Of a stretch of DNA of 38,647 nt, positions 8,780 through 17,913 are shown in pieces. This stretch comes from Chloroflexota bacterium (lineage in GTDB: Bacteria; Chloroflexota; Anaerolineae; Anaerolineales; Villigracilaceae), in NCBI GenBank assembly GCA_016234555.1, contig JACRBJ010000019.1, forward strand, positions 1 to 38,647, read 5' to 3'. Both the position numbers and the translations under genes were made by a program. Position 1 is the stretch's first letter. The number at the start of each line of letters is the position of its first letter. The notes under the pieces were generated by a model. That model made no database searches, was not told the origin of the DNA, and saw nothing but the letters and a program-made list of their open reading frames with translations.

Positions 8780-9952
8780 ATGATGAAAACAAAACTAACC
8801 ACACTCTTCCTTGAATTTTTTGAAAGCGAGCAAGCCTCCGGGATCATTTTGATCCTGTGTACGATAACCTCGCTTGCACTTGCCAATTCACCTTTTGGGG
8901 AGAACTTCCGGGATTTCTGGCAAATAAAAATTGGCTTTGATCTGGGCGGATTTCACTTGAAATATGATTTGGAGCACTGGATTAACGATGGTTTAATGGC
9001 GGTCTTCTTTTTGTTGATCGGCCTAGAGATAGAACGGGAGCTTTACATTGGCGAATTATCCGATATGAAGAGTGCATCCCTGCCCATCATCGCTGCAATT
9101 GGGGGAATGGTGACACCGGCCTTGATCTATCTGCTTCACAACTGGGGGGCAGAAACACAAAATGGTTTTGGGATTCCGATGGCCACTGACATTGCTTTTG
9201 CCCTGGGAATCCTTTCCCTGGCCGGGAATAGAATTCCAGCTACATTGAAAATCTTTCTTGCCGCATTAGCCATTATTGACGATCTTGGAGCAATCATAGT
9301 AATCGCCCTGTTCTATTCAAAAGACTTCTCGTTGATATATCTTGGGTTGGGTTTGGGAATATTTCTACTTCTGCTGGCGATGAATTTTTCAGGCGTGCGT
9401 CGATTACCTGTTTACCTGATCGGCGGACTTGTGATGTGGTTCCTGATCTTCCAATCCGGTATACATGCCGCAATTGCAGGGATTCTGCTGGCATTTGCCA
9501 TCCCATTTGATCAAGAGCAGAAATCGTCTCTATCCTACAAGCTGGAGCATTTCCTACACAAGCCAGTGGCCTTCATCATCATGCCTCTTTTTGCACTTGC
9601 GAACACGGGTATTGTATTGAAAGGGATATCCATCGAGGGCTTGATTTCGCTAAATACGATTGGGATCTTTTTGGGGCTGTTGGTAGGAAAACCATTGGGG
9701 ATCATTCTCTTTTCTCTACTGGCAATTAAACTTCGATTATCGCAATGGCCAAACGGCATGTTCCTTAATCATCTAATCGGTGCTGGTTTTTTGGGTGGTA
9801 TCGGTTTCACAATGGCAATCTTTGTTACATTCCTGGCTTTTGGCGATACCGAAATTGCACAATATTCAAAAATTGCGATTTTGCTTGGATCGTTCCTGGC
9901 TGGAACAATCGGATATTTGATTTTGCGAGGACAACCATTAAATTCCCAATAA
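8780..9952 (+). CDS. nhaA: Na+/H+ antiporter NhaA
   Basis: Electrogenic Na+/H+ antiporter of the cytoplasmic membrane, 390 residues with about 12 hydrophobic segments. The defining motifs are present: LALANSPFGENF near the N-terminus, GLEIERELYIGEL, the MATDIAFALGIL motif with its essential Asp, and LAIIDDLGAI with the paired Asp residues that bind Na+/H+ (Asp163/164 in E. coli). The C-terminal GIGFTMAIFV stretch is also typical. ATG at 8783 is an equally possible start. It closes the block of transport genes. Confidence 0.95.
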   Translation: MMKTKLTTLFLEFFESEQASGIILILCTITSLALANSPFGENFRDFWQIKIGFDLGGFHLKYDLEHWINDGLMAVFFLLIGLEIERELYIGELSDMKSASLPIIAAIGGMVTPALIYLLHNWGAETQNGFGIPMATDIAFALGILSLAGNRIPATLKIFLAALAIIDDLGAIIVIALFYSKDFSLIYLGLGLGIFLLLLAMNFSGVRRLPVYLIGGLVMWFLIFQSGIHAAIAGILLAFAIPFDQEQKSSLSYKLEHFLHKPVAFIIMPLFALANTGIVLKGISIEGLISLNTIGIFLGLLVGKPLGIILFSLLAIKLRLSQWPNGMFLNHLIGAGFLGGIGFTMAIFVTFLAFGDTEIAQYSKIAILLGSFLAGTIGYLILRGQPLNSQ

Positions 9953-10043
9953 TAAGCCCGCTTTTTGATTTTACTTTTGCTTGCTGTAAAGAAATGTATG
10001 GTTTTGCAAGCGATAAGCCGAAATATAAATTTAAGGAGTTGCC

Positions 10044-11669
10044 ATGACAAGAACTGTCATCGCCGCCGCGTTGGGCGAGTGTGTCCACGTGGCGGGCATA
10101 TCCAATTTTTTGCGCCTTGCTGAAACCGCAGGCTGGCGCACCATATTTCTGGGACCAGCCGTCCCGATTGAAAAAGTCCTCGAAGCCGTGCGCGCTGAAA
10201 AAGCCGATCTTGTTGGCATTTCATATCGCCTCACACCTGAAAATGGCGAGCGTTTGCTGGGTCAATTTGCAGAGGAAGCCGCCGAACTTCATGAAGTTGG
10301 GGTCAAGTTTGCGTTTGGGGGAACGCCGCCCGTTGCAGAGCGCGCTGTCAAACTCGGTTTCTTTGAAAAAATCTTCGATGGAAGCGAATCGCCTGAACAG
10401 GTGCTCGCCTATTTGAAAGGTCAGCCAGCGCAGGACTTATCCGAATCAGACTTCCCTCAGCTTGTTACTGAACGAATAGCATGGCGTGCTCCGTATCCGA
10501 TCCTGCGTCATCATTTCGGCTTGTCCACAATGGAAGCCACGATTGACGGCATCCAAAAGATCGCCGAATCCCAAGCCCTCGACCTGATCTCCCTTGGCAC
10601 CGATCAGGATGCGCAGGAAAATTTCTTCCACCCCGAGCGTCAGGATCCGCGCCGCAAGGGAGCGGGCGGAGTCCCAGTGCGCACCACAGACGATTACCGC
10701 GCCTTGTATGAAGCCAGCCGCCGCGGAAACTTTCCCCTGCTGCGAGCCTACTCCGGCACCGATGATTTCATCCGCTACGCCGAAGTGCTGACCGAAACCA
10801 TTCATAATGCCTGGTGTGCCATCCCGCTCTTCTGGTTCAACCAGATGGATGGTCGCGGTCCCTGGGATTTGGAAGGCTCCATCCGCGAACATCAAAAAGT
10901 GATGTGCTGGTACGGTGAACGAAACATTCCCGTTGAACTCAACGAACCGCATCACTGGGGCATGCGCGATGCATCGGATGTGATCTTTGTGGTCGCGGCT
11001 TATCTCTCCGCCTACAACGCAAAGAAATACGGCGTAAAAGATTACATCGCACAGATGATGTTCAATAGTCCGCCTGGCACGAGTGACGCGATGGATCTGG
11101 CAAAGATGTTGGCAGTGATCGAAATTATCAAACCACTGGCAGACAAGGGTTTCCATATCTGGAAACAAACCCGCATTGGATTGCTTTCCCATCCACTTGA
11201 CCCTGATGCGGCACGCGGACATCTTGCTGCCAGTACCTATTTACAAATGGCGCTCAAGCCAGATATTTATCACATCGTCGGTCACACGGAAGCGCATCAC
11301 GCGGCAACCGCTGATGATGTCATCCAAGCCAGCAAGATCGTGCGGCGTGCCATCACCAATGCGCTTGGCGCGCCCAACATGACCCGCTCGCCTGAGGTGC
11401 AGGATCGCAAACGAACCCTGATTACTGAAGCCCGCATCACGCTGGAGGCGATCCAGGATCTTGCGGGTCAAGGCGTGGATGATCCATTGGCAGATCCTTC
11501 GACATTGGCGAAGGCAGTCACGGCTGGGGTGTTGGATGCTCCCCAATTGATGAACAACAGCTTCGGGCGGGGAATGATCCGTACCCGAATTGTGGAGGGA
11601 GCCTGTGAGGCAGTAGATGAATCAGGACGCGTTCTCTCTGAGAGAGAAAGATTGTCCCAATTAGTGTAG
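10044..11669 (+). CDS. Fused cobalamin-binding / glutamate-mutase-like protein
   Basis: A 541-residue protein. Residues 1-130 follow the Rossmann-type B12-binding domain: the cobalamin-ligand motif is CxHxxG (His15) instead of DxHxxG, followed by a typical AGWRTIFLGPAVPIEKVL stretch, a SYRL segment in place of SxL, and FGGTPP for the GG motif. From about residue 150 the protein resembles the TIM-barrel large subunit of glutamate mutase: LLRAYSGTDD, then LEGSIREHQKVMCWYGERN and YNAKKYGVKDYI. I infer an adenosylcobalamin-dependent mutase with both subunits fused in one chain; substrate unknown. AAGGAG precedes the ATG. An octopine-dehydrogenase-family gene follows 36 bases later. Confidence 0.7.
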   Translation: MTRTVIAAALGECVHVAGISNFLRLAETAGWRTIFLGPAVPIEKVLEAVRAEKADLVGISYRLTPENGERLLGQFAEEAAELHEVGVKFAFGGTPPVAERAVKLGFFEKIFDGSESPEQVLAYLKGQPAQDLSESDFPQLVTERIAWRAPYPILRHHFGLSTMEATIDGIQKIAESQALDLISLGTDQDAQENFFHPERQDPRRKGAGGVPVRTTDDYRALYEASRRGNFPLLRAYSGTDDFIRYAEVLTETIHNAWCAIPLFWFNQMDGRGPWDLEGSIREHQKVMCWYGERNIPVELNEPHHWGMRDASDVIFVVAAYLSAYNAKKYGVKDYIAQMMFNSPPGTSDAMDLAKMLAVIEIIKPLADKGFHIWKQTRIGLLSHPLDPDAARGHLAASTYLQMALKPDIYHIVGHTEAHHAATADDVIQASKIVRRAITNALGAPNMTRSPEVQDRKRTLITEARITLEAIQDLAGQGVDDPLADPSTLAKAVTAGVLDAPQLMNNSFGRGMIRTRIVEGACEAVDESGRVLSERERLSQLV

Positions 11670-11705
11670 AGCGAAATTTTCGCTTTATTTGAAAGGAGAA
11701 ATCTT

Positions 11706-12806
11706 ATGGCAGAAAAATATACGGTTTTGGGAGCGGGGCATGGCGGCAAGGCAATGGCCGCGCACCTGGCATTGATGGGTGCGGATGTGGCACTTTGGAA
11801 TCGCACTTTTGAACATATTGCGATCATGAAAAAGCGTGGAGGGATCGAACTTGAAAGCGCAGAGGGCGGACCGCATGGCTTTGGCAAGTTGAGTCTGGTC
11901 ACATCTGATATAGAACAGGCAATAGCACACGCACAGGTGATCATGGTCGTATTGCCATCCTCGGCTCATGCAGATGTTGCCAAAGCCGCCGCACCCTTTC
12001 TGAAGGATGGGCAGATCGTCATCCTGCATCCGGGGCGTACGCTTGGCGCATTGGAGTTTGCGAAAGTGATCCGTGATGTTGGCTGCACAGCGGATGTGAC
12101 CGTTGCAGAGGCTGAAACCTTCATCTACGCCAGCCGCGCAGATGGTCCGGCACAGGCGCGTATCTTTCGCATCAAGGAGGCTGTGCCTCTGGCAGCATTG
12201 CCTTCCAGCCGAAATGAATTGGTATTGGATGCCATTCAGCACGCATACCCCCAATTTATAGACGGCGTAGATGTGCTTCACACTGGCTTGAACAACATGG
12301 GCGCAATTTTTCATCCCGCCCTGACCCTCCTGAATGCGGGGTGGATCGAGCACACCCACGGCGACTACCAGTTCTATATTGATGGCGTGACTCCTTCTGT
12401 GGCGCGTGTATTGGAAGTTCTCGACCGCGAGCGTGTGACAGTGGCGTCATCGCTTGGTATCCGCGCCCGCACTTCGCTGGAATGGCTCAAACTCGCATAC
12501 GACACAGATGGTGTTGATCTGCATGAAGCCATACAAAATCAGCCTGGCTATTATGGTATCAAAGCACCCACCACACTGAACCATCGCTACCTTTTTGAAG
12601 ATGTGCCAATGAGCATGGTGCCGATGGCATCGCTCGGTAAACGTTTCGGAGTTTCGGTACTGGGCATGGAAAGTATCATCAAACTCGGCAGTATTATCCA
12701 CCGCACCGATTACTGGCGGCGCGGAAGAACAGTGGAGCGTCTCGGACTTGAACAATGGAGTGTGAGTGAACTGACGCGTTTTGTTCAGGAGGGAGTGATC
12801 GAGTAG
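11706..12806 (+). CDS. NAD(P)-dependent octopine/nopaline dehydrogenase family protein
   Basis: A 366-residue dehydrogenase. The N-terminal Rossmann fold begins with the dinucleotide-binding motif GAGHGG (residues 9-14). The C-terminal half (about 185-350) matches the octopine-dehydrogenase catalytic domain, with the NNMGAIFHPALTLLNAG segment that carries the family His. Known relatives reductively join an amino acid and a 2-oxo acid, or split such opines. Its position behind the B12 mutase-like gene, with AAAGGAG before the ATG, suggests that the two act on the same compound. The methyltransferase gene follows after two bases. Confidence 0.85.
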   Translation: MAEKYTVLGAGHGGKAMAAHLALMGADVALWNRTFEHIAIMKKRGGIELESAEGGPHGFGKLSLVTSDIEQAIAHAQVIMVVLPSSAHADVAKAAAPFLKDGQIVILHPGRTLGALEFAKVIRDVGCTADVTVAEAETFIYASRADGPAQARIFRIKEAVPLAALPSSRNELVLDAIQHAYPQFIDGVDVLHTGLNNMGAIFHPALTLLNAGWIEHTHGDYQFYIDGVTPSVARVLEVLDRERVTVASSLGIRARTSLEWLKLAYDTDGVDLHEAIQNQPGYYGIKAPTTLNHRYLFEDVPMSMVPMASLGKRFGVSVLGMESIIKLGSIIHRTDYWRRGRTVERLGLEQWSVSELTRFVQEGVIE

Positions 12807-12808
12807 CA

Positions 12809-13498
12809 ATGTTCCGTTCAAAAATTAGCCGCGTAACTCGCACGAAGGAACAGGCGATTGCCGTATATGATCACCTCAGCCGTTGGTATGACTGGCTGTC
12901 AGCCAGCAGCGAGCGACCGCTGACAGAACTGGGGTTGAATAGATTAAATGTCAGCGCAGGCGAAATCGTGCTTGAAATTGGCTTTGGTACCGGTCATGCC
13001 TTGCTTGCGCTGGCTAACGCCGTGGGTGAATCAGGCAGGGTGTTTGGAATTGATATTTCGCGCGGCATGTTCAAGGTTGCCAGTGAAAGGATTGTTCGCG
13101 CAAAACTAATCCATCGCATCACTCTTGAACAGGGAGATGCCGCTGCCTTGCCCTTTGAAACCGATTCCTTCGATGCAATCTTCATCTCCTTTACTCTTGA
13201 ATTGTTCGACACCCCTGAAATTGCCACTGTTCTCTCGGAGTGCCGGCGTGTGCTGAAGGTCGATGGACGAATTTGTGTTGTAGCAATGGCGCGCGACGAA
13301 CATGAGAATCTCCCTCAACGCATTTATGAGTGGTTCCACCAATGCCTGCCCGCCTATGTAGATTGTCGTCCGATCTATGTTCAATCGGCACTGATGCAGG
13401 CAGGATTTCAAATTCAAGAGGTTGCCCGCAAACAAATGTGGGGTCTTCCAGTGGAGATTTGCATTGCACAAAATCCAAGAGAGAAAAATGATGAATAA
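12809..13498 (+). CDS. Class I SAM-dependent methyltransferase (UbiE-like)
   Basis: A 229-residue methyltransferase. Motif I is VLEIGFGTGHALLALA at about residues 50-65, the acidic residue of motif II lies in VFGIDIS, and the domain continues with LEQGDAAALPFETDSFDAIF and RVLKVDGRICVV as in ubiquinone/menaquinone-type enzymes. The acceptor is unknown. The gene starts two bases after the opine dehydrogenase and its end overlaps the next gene by 11 bases, so all three are almost certainly on one transcript. Confidence 0.85.
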   Translation: MFRSKISRVTRTKEQAIAVYDHLSRWYDWLSASSERPLTELGLNRLNVSAGEIVLEIGFGTGHALLALANAVGESGRVFGIDISRGMFKVASERIVRAKLIHRITLEQGDAAALPFETDSFDAIFISFTLELFDTPEIATVLSECRRVLKVDGRICVVAMARDEHENLPQRIYEWFHQCLPAYVDCRPIYVQSALMQAGFQIQEVARKQMWGLPVEICIAQNPREKNDE

Positions 13499-14006
13499 AG
13501 GAATAACTTCCAATCAACCTAAAGGGTTTCTGCGCTTCCTGTTTCGGTTGCCGCTCTGGCTCTATCGAGTCAAATTGGGTTGGCTCATGGGCAAACGTTT
13601 TCTCATGCTCACACACATTGGACGTAAAAGTGGACAGCCGCGCCAGGTGGTGCTCGAAGTAGTCCATCACGATGCTGAAACTGGCATCTATTTTGTCGCG
13701 GCTGGATGGCGCGGCAAGGCGGATTGGTTTAAGAACGTCCAGGTAAATCCTTCCGTTCAAGTCACAGTTGGTACTCACACTTTTGAAGCCACTGTTGTAG
13801 TTATGCAGTTGGTCGAGGCAGCTGCCACATTTTATATTTACGCCCGCCGCTACCCATTGGCGTTTCGTGAACTTTCGCACCTCATGATGGGCGAGGTGCT
13901 CCAGCCCACTCAGGAAGATTGTTTCCGCCTTGCCCAGTCCGTGCCCCTGGTCAAGTTATTGCCACGTACTCCTGCCTTATCCGAAAATAAGGATGGAAAT
14001 TTGTGA
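13488..14006 (+). CDS. Deazaflavin-dependent nitroreductase family protein
   Basis: A 172-residue protein of the Ddn-like split-barrel family (nitroreductase family deazaflavin-dependent oxidoreductase). The signature is LMLTHIGRKSGQPRQVVLE, followed by YFVAAGWRGKADWFKNVQVNPSVQVTVG split over two strands. Relatives use coenzyme F420; whether this organism makes F420 cannot be seen here. The start at 13488 has AAGAGAG just upstream and overlaps the methyltransferase end by 11 bases, which indicates coupled translation; a longer frame from 13422 is less likely. ATG 13491 is an alternative. Confidence 0.8.
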   Translation: MMNKGITSNQPKGFLRFLFRLPLWLYRVKLGWLMGKRFLMLTHIGRKSGQPRQVVLEVVHHDAETGIYFVAAGWRGKADWFKNVQVNPSVQVTVGTHTFEATVVVMQLVEAAATFYIYARRYPLAFRELSHLMMGEVLQPTQEDCFRLAQSVPLVKLLPRTPALSENKDGNL

Positions 14007-14021
14007 TCTTTGGATACATCC

Positions 14022-15386
14022 ATGCAAATAATGCATCTTCTACAAAAGTTGATTCACCCATTGACTGCCGATGAAAAAATAGTGGTTACACAGGATATTC
14101 GCCAGTCTGCCACCTCCAGTTTTGATTTTTTTCTGTTGGTGGTGCTGTCTTGTAGTATTGCCACGCTGGGATTGGTAACCGATTCACCGGCAGTCATCAT
14201 TGGTGCCATGTTGGTCGCGCCGCTCATGTCACCGATCATCGGTATTGGCATGTCGTCCATTACAGGCGATTCATTTCTGGCGCGCAACTCTGCTACAGCT
14301 TTATTACGCGGTGCAGTGCTGGCCGTCTTGCTTTCCAGCTTGATGACGCTCATCAATGCCAAGTTGCCATTCGTGGTATTACAGGAACTTCCAAGTGAAG
14401 TCCTGGCGCGTACCCATCCAAGCCCCATTGACCTGGGTATTGCGCTTGCAGGCGGGTTAGCCGCAGCCTACGCACTTACACGTCCCAACATCTCCGCTGC
14501 ATTGCCGGGTGTTGCCATAGCGACTGCACTCATGCCTCCGCTTTGCACGGTGGGTGTGGGGTTGGCTCTCGTGTGCTGGGATGTGGCGGGGGGCGCTCTC
14601 CTGCTTTTCATCACCAATGCCATCACCATTGCATTTGCTGCGGCGCTCGTGTTTTTCCTGCGCGGCTTTTCACCGGATACGCATATGATCAACCGACGGC
14701 TGCCGCGTAGTTTGATCATTTCGGCGCTGATCACATTCACGCTGCTTGCTCCACTGACGTATTACAGTGTCAAATTTTTTCAGCAGGCCAATGAAAATCG
14801 CCTCATCAACGAAGTGGTCAATGCCGAGGTTGCCGGCATGGATGCTGAACTGGTTGAACTTACCCTATCTCGCACCAGTGGTGCTCTCGACATGATCATC
14901 ACGATCAGTACAAGCCGCACTCTGCATTACGAAGAGGTGATTGCCTTGCAAAAGGCAATCGTGGATGGACTCCAGCGTCCAATTTCTCTCAAAGTGAATC
15001 AGATTTTTGCTGAACGGCTCGATCCACTCATCCCGCCAACCCAAACTTTGACCCCGACCTTGACTCCGACACATACGCCTGGTCCCAGCCCGACGGTAAC
15101 CCCGTCACCCCTACCGCCAACGGCTACTCCCACTTTTACACCCACGGTCACTGCCACACCCGGACTGGGTCAAGCCGTCAGCACAGGCTTGCCGCGCTTG
15201 CAGTTGTATCAGTCTCCAAATGGACCAGTTATTGGACAGATTCGTTCAGGGCAGGGATTGACTCTGTTGTATGGCAAACATGAAGAAAATGGACTAATCT
15301 GGATCGAGGTCATGGATTCAGATGGCAGAGTTGGTTGGATTCCCGAAATCTATTTTCTGAGTGTTACAGCTACCCCGTCTAATTAA
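14022..15386 (+). CDS. DUF389 membrane protein with Thr/Pro linker and SH3-like tail
   Basis: A membrane protein of about 454 residues in three parts. Residues ~20-260 carry the DUF389 region with about six transmembrane segments and the GAMLVAPLMSPIIGIG motif. A charged soluble segment follows, then a Thr/Pro-rich linker (about residues 332-375) built from short TPT/TPS units. The last ~65 residues look like a bacterial SH3 domain (QLYQSPNGPVIGQIRSG ... GRVGWIPEIYF). SH3b domains usually bind peptides or cell-wall material, so the tail may lie outside the membrane (inference). The start is uncertain: TTG 14010 and ATG 14031 are in frame. It follows the preceding gene by a few bases. Confidence 0.8.
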   Translation: MQIMHLLQKLIHPLTADEKIVVTQDIRQSATSSFDFFLLVVLSCSIATLGLVTDSPAVIIGAMLVAPLMSPIIGIGMSSITGDSFLARNSATALLRGAVLAVLLSSLMTLINAKLPFVVLQELPSEVLARTHPSPIDLGIALAGGLAAAYALTRPNISAALPGVAIATALMPPLCTVGVGLALVCWDVAGGALLLFITNAITIAFAAALVFFLRGFSPDTHMINRRLPRSLIISALITFTLLAPLTYYSVKFFQQANENRLINEVVNAEVAGMDAELVELTLSRTSGALDMIITISTSRTLHYEEVIALQKAIVDGLQRPISLKVNQIFAERLDPLIPPTQTLTPTLTPTHTPGPSPTVTPSPLPPTATPTFTPTVTATPGLGQAVSTGLPRLQLYQSPNGPVIGQIRSGQGLTLLYGKHEENGLIWIEVMDSDGRVGWIPEIYFLSVTATPSN

Positions 15387-15607
15387 ATAATGAATACCTG
15401 GAGTACGAATCAGCTTCAAATATCATCTCCACACATTGAGCATCAGGGGGCAAAGCTTGTGGTTTATCGGACTCTTTTCCAACCTGCAAAGCTCGAAACC
15501 AATTTCTTTGTCATTACGTAGTGCGGCAAAGCAAAAATAGCTACGCAAGACACTGTTACTCAAGAACCCGCCCGAATACAGGGTTTCGCTAATTTTAGGA
15601 GAATAAT

Positions 15608-17671
15608 ATGCCATCATTTCCCGTTGCGCCAAAACGACCCCATGAAATCATCCAACATGGACAGACGCGCATTGATAATTATTATTGGATGCGTGATAAA
15701 ACCGTCCCTGAGACCATGATGTACTTGCGGTCTGAAAGTGATTATCTCGATGAGCACCTGCAACACACAAAACCACTGCAGGAAAAGTTGTTTACAGAGA
15801 TGAAGGCGCGCATCAAAGAAAACGATTCAACTGTTCCTGAGAAAAGGGGCAGGTATTTTTATTATTCACGTTATCTTGCAGGAAAGCAGTATCCCATTTT
15901 TTGTCGCAAACAAGGTTCACTTGATGGGATGGAGGAGATTTTACTGGATCAGAATGAGTTGGCAGATGGTAAATCATTTTGCAGTGTTGGCGCATTTTCG
16001 GTCAGCCCCGATGAAACCAAACTCGTCTATTCGGTGGATTTCGGCGGGCAGGAAATTTACACGCTTTATGTCAAAGATCTGCAAAGCGGAAAGTTGTATC
16101 CCGAAGTAATCGGCAACATTTTTGGCAGCGCTTACGAACATGGCGGGGTGGAATGGGCAAACGACAGTCAGACCTTGTTTTATGTCACTCTGGATGAAAC
16201 CCTCCGCCCAGATAAACTCCGCCGCCATATTCTTGGCACCGATCCAGTACAGGATGTAGTTCTATTCCATGAAACTGACGAAATCTTTTCACTTTTCGTT
16301 CGTAAATCGCACGATAATGCCTATCTCATGTTGCACCACTTCAGTACGACAACATGCGAAATACGGTTTCTTTCCGCGGATCGCCCACAGGATCGGCTGC
16401 AAATACTTCAACCGCGTATTCAAGATATGGAATATTTTGCGGTGCATCGCAAAGGATCCTTTTTCATCCTCCACAACAACCAGGCAAAGAACTTCATGTT
16501 AAGTGTCGCTCGGGTGGATTGTCCTGGCATGGAAGACTGGCACGAGATTATTCCCCATCGCGAAGATGTCCTGATTGAAAGTGTGGATGCTTTCGAGGAT
16601 TTTATCGTAGTTACTGAGCGCAGGGACGGTCTAAAACAACTCCGTATCATTGCGTCCGATGACATGAATAATGCGAGCTATGTGCAATTCCCCGAATCAT
16701 CTTATAACGTCACCCTTGAAGCCAATCCCGAGTTTACGACAAACCTCCTGCGTTTCAAATATTCGTCATTTATCACGCCCAACTCGATCGTCGATTATCA
16801 TGTCGATACCGGTGAGTGGGAGTTGAAAAAAGAAGAGGAAATCCCAAGTGGTTACGACAAGTCTCATTATTTATCAGAACGGATCCATGCCACCGCAGCG
16901 GATGGCACACTGATACCAATCTCCATTGTTTACAAAAAAGGATTGAATAGGGATGGGAGCAATCCCGCATTGTTGTATGGATATGGTGCATACGGAGCGA
17001 CCATCGACGCAACATTTGAATCGAACCGCCTCAGTCTCCTTGACCGTAGATTTATTTTCGCAATTGGGCATATCCGCGGCGGCTCAGACCTGGGTCGTGA
17101 GTGGTATGAAAGCGGCAAGATGCTTAACAAGAAAAACTCGTTTACTGACTTCATCACTTGTGCGGAACATCTCATCAAGGAGGGATTTACCTCCCCGCAA
17201 AAACTCGCCATTATTGGTGGTTCCGCAGGTGGTTTGCTGGTTGGCGCATGTGTAACCATGAGACCCGACTTGTTCAAGGCTGTGATCTGCAAAGTACCCT
17301 TTGTGGATGTGGTGACAACAATGAGTGATCCAGGTATTCCGCTTACCGCTCTTGAATATGACCAGTGGGGCAACCCTGCCGACAAGGATCATTTTGATTA
17401 CATGCTTTCGTATTCCCCCTATGACAATATTCGATCCACGGAATATCCTCATATGCTTATTACAACAGGGCTCAACGACCCACGTGTGGCTTATTGGGAA
17501 CCCACTAAATTCATAGCTAAACTTCGCGACACAAAAACGGATAATAATTCTATTTTGCTTCATACAAATTATGATTCTGGACATGCCGGGGCGAGCGGAC
17601 GCTATGATTTTCTTAAGGAAATCGCGCTTGAGTACGCATTTTTGATTGATAAACTTGAAGTTAAGGAGTAG
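15608..17671 (+). CDS. ptrB: Oligopeptidase B (prolyl oligopeptidase family S9A)
   Basis: Serine peptidase of 687 residues that cuts short peptides after basic residues. The N-terminal two thirds form the seven-bladed propeller that restricts access. The C-terminal alpha/beta-hydrolase domain has the catalytic triad Ser539 in GGSAGG, Asp624 in LNDPRVAYWEP and His659 in SGHAGASGR. RGGSDLGREWYE upstream of the serine and the YDQWGNP motif are characteristic of the oligopeptidase B branch rather than of proline-specific enzymes. No signal peptide is visible, so it is probably cytoplasmic. TTAGGAGAATAAT precedes the ATG. Confidence 0.9.
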   Translation: MPSFPVAPKRPHEIIQHGQTRIDNYYWMRDKTVPETMMYLRSESDYLDEHLQHTKPLQEKLFTEMKARIKENDSTVPEKRGRYFYYSRYLAGKQYPIFCRKQGSLDGMEEILLDQNELADGKSFCSVGAFSVSPDETKLVYSVDFGGQEIYTLYVKDLQSGKLYPEVIGNIFGSAYEHGGVEWANDSQTLFYVTLDETLRPDKLRRHILGTDPVQDVVLFHETDEIFSLFVRKSHDNAYLMLHHFSTTTCEIRFLSADRPQDRLQILQPRIQDMEYFAVHRKGSFFILHNNQAKNFMLSVARVDCPGMEDWHEIIPHREDVLIESVDAFEDFIVVTERRDGLKQLRIIASDDMNNASYVQFPESSYNVTLEANPEFTTNLLRFKYSSFITPNSIVDYHVDTGEWELKKEEEIPSGYDKSHYLSERIHATAADGTLIPISIVYKKGLNRDGSNPALLYGYGAYGATIDATFESNRLSLLDRRFIFAIGHIRGGSDLGREWYESGKMLNKKNSFTDFITCAEHLIKEGFTSPQKLAIIGGSAGGLLVGACVTMRPDLFKAVICKVPFVDVVTTMSDPGIPLTALEYDQWGNPADKDHFDYMLSYSPYDNIRSTEYPHMLITTGLNDPRVAYWEPTKFIAKLRDTKTDNNSILLHTNYDSGHAGASGRYDFLKEIALEYAFLIDKLEVKE

Positions 17672-17878
17672 TAACATGAATCGCACATAAGCATAGTGTA
17701 AAAAATTACCTGCAAGAATGATGCTCGAAGCAGGTTCCCTGGCGGAAGATGCCCGATCCAGCGAGATGGGAGTTCTTCCACAAAATGTAGACGCCAAGCT
17801 GCAAATTGTTCATTGGCAATATTCGCAATGCCTTGCCGAACAATTCTTTAATGCTGTAACATGATACGGAAGTACTTG

Positions 17879-17907
17879 TTGAAAATCGATTAAGTTTATG
17901 CTATAAG
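17879..17907 (+). promoter_or_regulatory. Sigma-70-type promoter ahead of a structured non-coding stretch
   Basis: TTGAAA (17879-17884) and TATAAG (17902-17907) are separated by 17 bases. The predicted start near 17914 is followed by hairpin-rich sequence and not by a coding gene. Confidence 0.6.
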
Positions 17908-17913
17908 ATGTAT

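Noticed and set aside
15387..15607. Possible short repeat (GTCATTACGTAGTGCGGCAA) upstream of oligopeptidase B
   Set aside because: It resembles GTCATTGCGAAGTGG at 24274, but two partial matches are not enough to define a repeat family.
17718..17864. 48-codon frame behind oligopeptidase B
   Set aside because: Composition is plausible, but there is no ribosome site and no promoter, and no family could be recognised.
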